From Rosa chinensis (lineage: Eukaryota; Streptophyta; Magnoliopsida; Rosales; Rosaceae): a DNA stretch of 64,000 nucleotides. Under the pieces are notes generated by a model that worked only from the letters and a program-made list of their open reading frames with translations, did no database searches and had not been told where the DNA came from. Of the stretch, positions 59,442-64,000 are shown in pieces. Where the stretch lies: the NCBI RefSeq assembly GCF_002994745.2, contig NC_037094.1, forward strand, positions 3,270,001-3,334,000, given 5' to 3'. The translations under genes and the position numbers were made by a program. Each line of letters begins with the position of its first letter. Within the stretch, counting starts at the first letter, position 1.

Positions 59442-59929
59442 GCTGACTAAGCTCTTGAGGAAAATTATGATCTTCGATCAACACCTGTCTCAAGTAATAA
59501 AGCTAATAGAGAGCAAGAGGAGGTGATCATGACTGGGCTTGATTATGAATTAATTAGTATTAGTGAACTATCCATCTATTTAACTATATAGTATTGTACA
59601 TTATTTCCACCGTTTCCAATTCCTGCTTCTCGGCGTTATGTTGAGATTTAAGAAACGTTTTTTTTTAATGAAAAGACGACAAGCTGTATTAAATGAAGTT
59701 AAGATGTGCATGTGGCAATATAATAGTATAAAAAATAAATAATAAAAAAATATGTTTTAATAACAAGATATACAAGCGCATCTAGAATGAAAAATTAACC
59801 ACGATATATACAACTAGATGCTGAAGTAGTGTAAATGTTACAGTAACTGGTGATTTGATCACCAAAGAGAAGTGATTCGCTCACCGAGAGTTCGAAAGTA
59901 ACTGAAGGTGTCAAAAACTCAGACATTAG

Positions 59930-60440
59930 CAGATAAACTACCATGAACCAGAATCAATACTGGCACAATCTCTAATCCAATATCTAAATTTAGATGAGAC
60001 TCGAGTCCCGAATCCAAATCCAAATCCTGAGTTAAATAAAAAATGTAGGCCCAAGTGGAGATACTTTCGGCACCCAAACACCGGCCCATTTGAAAAAGCT
60101 GTGGACACCCAAGCAGGTGGGCAGTCAAGCACCGACCCTCCCTGCGCCGTCGAACCGCACCATCGCATCGCTGACATTTGAAAAAGCTGTGGACACCCAA
60201 GCAGGTGGGCAGTCAAGCACCGACCCTCCCTGCGCCGTCGAACCGCACCATCGCATCGCTGACGTAGTCTGGGTACCGCCACCATTTACACAGCGCAGCC
60301 TCGCGCCCAAACCAATCGTCCATCTCGCCGAAAACAGCAATGCCAAGGTGGACAGGGATCCCCGTTCCGCGCCAGAAAGAAAGAAGATCCACCGAACCGG
60401 ACGGACCGCCTAGCCAACACAGACTTAACAATCTCCATTC
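59930..60440 (-). repeat. GC-rich repeat fragment, unit 2 copy, with internal 88-bp tandem duplication
   Basis: Counterpart of 39650-40490. 60088-60175 and 60176-60263 are perfect 88-bp direct copies beginning ATTTGAAAAAGCTGTGG; unit 1 has one copy. Open frames through it are artefacts. Confidence 0.75.
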
Positions 60441-60509
60441 CCTGCAAAGCCATGGCGCTCGATTACCGTCCTTTAACTCTTTTCCAATAAAGATGCAGTA
60501 TGTACTGTA

Positions 60510-61010
60510 CTATTTATCGGAGACTGCTTGGCTTCAAGTAGAAAGTAGAAGCTAGATTTTCCAGACAGTCAAAACTACTCATCAGTCATGACCAACCTCC
60601 TAGATCTGGACCGGTGCCTGTACCGCAATTCCTTGAGATGAACGAAAGAGCACGGGAAATCCTGTTACTGTTAAAGTCAATATTAGCTGCCGACAGTGCA
60701 CTTGGTGGCCAAGGTGGTGGTATTGGCAGTAGTGTGGTACTACCACTCACGTGGGCAGGAGGTTGGTTCATTTGGTTAAGTTGATGTTGAGGATGTGCTT
60801 ACTAATTGTGATCAGTTTGAGGCTCCAAGAACCAGTACATCAGATCTAGACTTCTGGTACTAATAATGAATATGGTGAACGATTGGAGGCATTACTACCC
60901 CAGCACGTACAGTCATAACAGTATTGGTTTGAAGTTGGGGATGCTTGGAGCTTGGAACAATGTGCAGCGGTGATGATGAACGGGCAGGGAACAACGAACC
61001 TTTGAAATAA
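60510..61010 (+). pseudogene. 3' fragment of a third MYB (unit 2 copy)
   Basis: Matches 42890-43392 and the MYB exon 3 tail, with stops and shifts in similar but not identical places. It lacks the whole DNA-binding domain. Confidence 0.85.
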
Positions 61011-61051
61011 TAATGATGATATGTCCTCACCAACTGCCTAAAATTAAATTT

Positions 61052-62720
61052 AGGCGGACGCAGCCAGGATCTAAATTTGGGGCGAGCTAATTTAAGGTTT
61101 ACTTATAAGAAATTTTTTTCTTTTATTGATAATAATTTGATAGATTTTGACACTACATTTTTTTTTTAAAAATGAAGAATGTTGTAAATAAAGAAAAAAG
61201 GTGAACAAAATGTGGAAAGAGCAAAGAAAAACAGACAAGATTTGCCTTTTAAGAGAAGTTTTTTTTTTTTTTTTTTTTTAAATTCTAATAGTAAAAATTA
61301 AAAGAGAAGTTGTAACAAAAGCAAACCCTAAGGTTTGAGCGGAGAGGAGAGCGGCGGTGATTCTTCGGAAGATCCTCCAATCGACTAGCAGTGGCGAGGC
61401 TATTCATCGTGGGAATGTGGTGATGAAGGCACTCGTAGTCCCTCTGCTCGTGTTTCTCTTCATCGTTGGCTGGTGTGGAGAAGATCTGAGTCGATGGTCG
61501 TCTTCGACCTCAGATCGGTGCTGCATCTAAGCTAACAAACGGGAACTGATGTTTTGTTTGGCTGACCGCCTATTATGGCGATGGGGTAGACCACCGGATG
61601 TCGGCACGGTGACGGGGATGGTCAGATTATGTGGCCGAGGATGTCATCACTTGGATTGTTTGTCAGGGACGGCACGATCTGGGATGGAGGCAATGGAGGG
61701 CGTGCTGATTCCACGCGTGCAACCATAGGAGGTGCAACAAGGAGCAGCAACGGTACTGGTTCTCTGCTTCGGCGCTTGGTCCTGCCTTGATTAGGTGCCC
61801 ATATCAGATTTATGGGTGCCCATTATAAGGTTATTGGCTTAGGTGCTATGCTGCCTTTGGGCCCGCGACAGAGCCCAGTGGTTGGGCTTGATTTCTCCAC
61901 ATATTTGGATTTGGGACCCAGGCGGTGGTTTAGGTATTTGCTTGCTCAAATGTGTTCTTATAATTTCGGGTGTGTTGTGCTTACGTGCAGGCAGATTCCT
62001 CATTGCTATATTCTATAAAATATCTCGATATAATCACACTGTGAGTACCACAATTGCGTGTCTGGCGAGCAGTGTTAATTGTGATAGGACGAACATAGTC
62101 TTGAGTCATCCACCGTTCTCTTGCATGCCCGAGTTACAGATTATGATGATTTGGTCTCCAAACCTCAAGGTCATGGCAATTGTGTCATTGTTGGTAATTA
62201 TTTTTGAGGAGGCTGGGAATTTATCTTCAGTTTTCTGTTAATTTCTCTATAAGTGATTCAGAGCAATATTTTATTGTACATGAACTATCTGTTGGCGTCG
62301 TACACCTTCTGGCTTGTTCTAGCTTTGCTCTTGCTTCAAACCATTTATGGCTTGTGTCTGCTCCCAATCAGGATGTCATTCTAAACAATTGTAATCGTTA
62401 AAAGTTTCAATGAATTTAATTTTCAAAAAAAAAAAGGGGGGGGGGATGGAGGAGAAAATGAGGAAAGAGACCAAAATAAAAAAAAGAACATGAACTAAAT
62501 AGAAGAAAATGATGTAAAAAATAAAGAGAAGAAATGATGTTAAAAAGGGAGAAATATATTGGTTAATAACAAAAAGACTCAAATCCAGGTCTGCATTTAG
62601 AAGGAGTTAAAATTCTTTATACTTTGCCAACTGGACTAAGGTCTGACTACTGGTATAGAATCCCACTTATACTATGTAAATTATTTGAAGAATTTTGCCC
62701 GTAACGTGGCTACCTCCCTG
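61052..62720. mobile_element. hAT remnant with nested retroinsertion, unit 2 only
   Basis: The left end AGGCGGACGCAGCCAGGATC and the inverse of the right end (CAGGGAGGTAGCCACGTTA) resemble the CAGGGGCGGAGCCAGGAT-type termini of plant hAT elements, though neither is perfect and no 8-bp duplication is clear. Unit 1 is continuous here (about 43430-43450). Confidence 0.55.
61321..62435 (+). mobile_element. LINE-type retroinsertion nested in the hAT remnant
   Basis: It starts near GCAAACCCTAAGGTTTGAGC and ends TTTCAATGAATTTAATTTTC followed by an A-run (62425-62435). The GC-rich first half and AT-rich end match the layout of the other poly(A) insertions here. Frames at 61843-62241 have no recognised content. 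No target duplication resolved. Confidence 0.6.
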
Positions 62721-62915
62721 CTATTAATAGAGGACTAAATGCAGTACGTACTGTATATGAAGTATTATGAACCGTGTTTCAATTTATGTGGATTTTCTCG
62801 TTTAACTTTGTGTCTCTTATTTAAATGTGGTAATATTTTAGGAGTTGATTTAGAAAATTTACTCTCTCTCTTTCCTTTTTTTAGAAAAATAATTTATTAT
62901 AGACAAACTATAGTT

Positions 62916-63976
62916 AGAAAAAACTTTTTCTCTTTGGAAGGAACGCATCCCACGCACGCGGTAGAGAAGGAAAACCCGGCGTAGTTCGTTTCTCTTCCGG
63001 CCGAGCGCCACCGGCGTTCCTGCCCGGGAGGGGATGGCGTTGCTGGTTAGTGGTGGGTCTTCAGGGCGGAGACGCAGCCCAGGGGAGGAGGGTGGGTTCT
63101 TGATCTCGGGATGGGTAGATCTCTCGATCGGTCCCTCTCGGATCAGGGGCGGCAGCGGTTGTGGGGATGCAGCAACTTGTCTCTGGTCAGTGGTGGGAGT
63201 TGGCGTCATCAAAGAAGCAATCTGTGTTATGGTGGATGTGGGCAATTTACGGCAGCAAGGATCCTGGTTGGACTCTGTTTCTTTTGGGTTTCTGGATCTG
63301 GTTGCGGTGTCAATTGGGTGTAGAACTTGTCTGCATATTGGCACGGTGGAGCGGCGGTATCAGAAGGCGGTGAGGCTGTGGGGTGGCGTTGATGGAGCTT
63401 GCCGACGGCGAGATTGGGTTTCTGCATTGGTGGATTACTGCTCGGGGAAGTGGGTGTTGGGCCGGGCCCCTGTTTTTGGGCCTTGGTGGTGTGGCTTGGT
63501 TTCAGTTTGCTTTGGTTTTAGTTGTGTTTTAATTGGGGTTTTTTGGTTGGTTTGGCTAGGTTTAATTAGTCCATACTCTTCTGAGCTAGGTTGGGTCTCC
63601 TACTCTGTTGAGTTAGGAGTTGGTCTAGGTGTTTGGCCATGTAAATGGTGTCATTTCCGAGGACGAGGACGATTTTGTTCAAATCTGGTTTATTTTTGTT
63701 GTCAATTTGCTAGTATGCAATCCTTTACACGTGGTCTAGCACTATCGGACACGGTGTTGAAGAGGACGCTGCCTTCTTGGTGGTTGATTATAAGATTTTA
63801 CTGGAATTTTAGGGGTCAAATATTTAAAGTAGCCTTGGAAATGGGCGCTTGGTGGTTAGAGTTCGGGCCCTTGGCCTGATGGTCTCTGTAACCGTGGTTT
63901 CTTGGGGTTTAGGTTTATCTACCCCCATTGTAAGCGTGATTGATTAATGGATATGTTTTGTTCTAAAAAAAAAAAA
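62916..63976 (+). mobile_element. LINE-type retroinsertion, unit 2 only
   Basis: Target duplication AAACTATAGTT at 62905-62915 and 63977-63987; unit 1 has a single copy (AAACTTTAGTT, about 43619). The 1061-bp insert ends GATATGTTTTGTTCT plus a poly(A) run. It contains a 281-codon open frame (63034-63879) that is GC-biased and low-complexity (rich in Gly, Trp, Val, Ser) with no domain that I recognise. Confidence 0.88.
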
Positions 63977-64000
63977 AAACTATAGTTCTTAATGAAGCTA

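Larger units (their letters stand above)
49226..64000. repeat. Segmental duplication, unit 2 (continues past window)
   Basis: Collinear with unit 1 (3918-43680) as described there, with fewer and different insertions. Its last visible bases (63988-64000, CTTAATGAAGCTA) continue to match unit 1 near 43630-43645. Confidence 0.9.

Noticed and set aside
63034..63879. 281-codon frame as a host gene
   Set aside because: It lies wholly inside a retroinsertion with target duplication and poly(A); no domain was recognised.

Overview
This is nuclear DNA from a eudicot plant. Genes carry introns with GT..AG borders, intergenic DNA is AT-rich, and transposable elements (TEs) of almost every plant class are nested in one another. 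The captured N-terminus at 9013-9270 resembles Rosaceae CCD4 proteins, so I suspect Rosaceae (inference, about 0.5). There are no bacterial features, CRISPR arrays, or tRNA or rRNA genes that I can recognise.

Layout. The left edge (1-1250) holds the 5' end of a minus-strand ATP-citrate lyase alpha-subunit gene (ACLA). Next to it is the terminal part of a CACTA transposon, ending at 3039, that carries a TORTIFOLIA1-like exon. The rest is dominated by a tandem segmental duplication of about 40 kb. Unit 1 (about 3918-43680) and unit 2 (about 49226 to beyond 64000) each hold, in the same order, a plant R2R3-MYB gene (36424-38299 and 57682-59441, both intact, 3 exons) and, downstream, a decayed 3' fragment of a third MYB (about 42890-43390 and 60510-61010).

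The two units differ mostly by private insertions, and many have a clean empty site in the other unit. Unit 1 only: a Pack-MULE-like element (16393-17740), a hAT carrying a short-chain dehydrogenase fragment (19388-20086), a hAT with a transposase remnant (20505-21819), two solo LTRs (22111-23796, 24971-26463), a complete TRIM (24281-24627), a young Copia element with an intact 1377-codon polyprotein (27645-34933), and hAT MITEs (38564-39127, 40691-40925). A 10-kb nest at 5741-15958 is also unit 1 only. It contains a LINE whose poly(A) tail hosts a Pack-MULE with CCD4, FLX-like and alpha-tubulin fragments, a second LINE, and a protease-only Gypsy element. Unit 2 only: poly(A)-type retroinsertions with target-site duplications (49298-50347, 54785-55329, 62916-63976), a MITE (53982-54332), and a hAT remnant with a nested retroinsertion (61052-62720).

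Between the units (about 43700-49225) lie a CACTA-type left terminus (44742) and a block of two joined, decayed, intron-containing genes in the same orientation: an ERDJ3A/TMS1-like DnaJ-thioredoxin fragment (46302-47920) and, about 70 bp later, a NAC gene (47987-49155) with three independent lesions.

The genes most likely to be functional are ACLA (incomplete here), the two MYB paralogues and possibly the Copia polyprotein. Everything else is repeat, captured fragment or pseudogene. The recurring theme is capture of host-gene fragments by several unrelated DNA-transposon classes around a recently duplicated MYB locus. Protein identities come from motif memory, not database searches.
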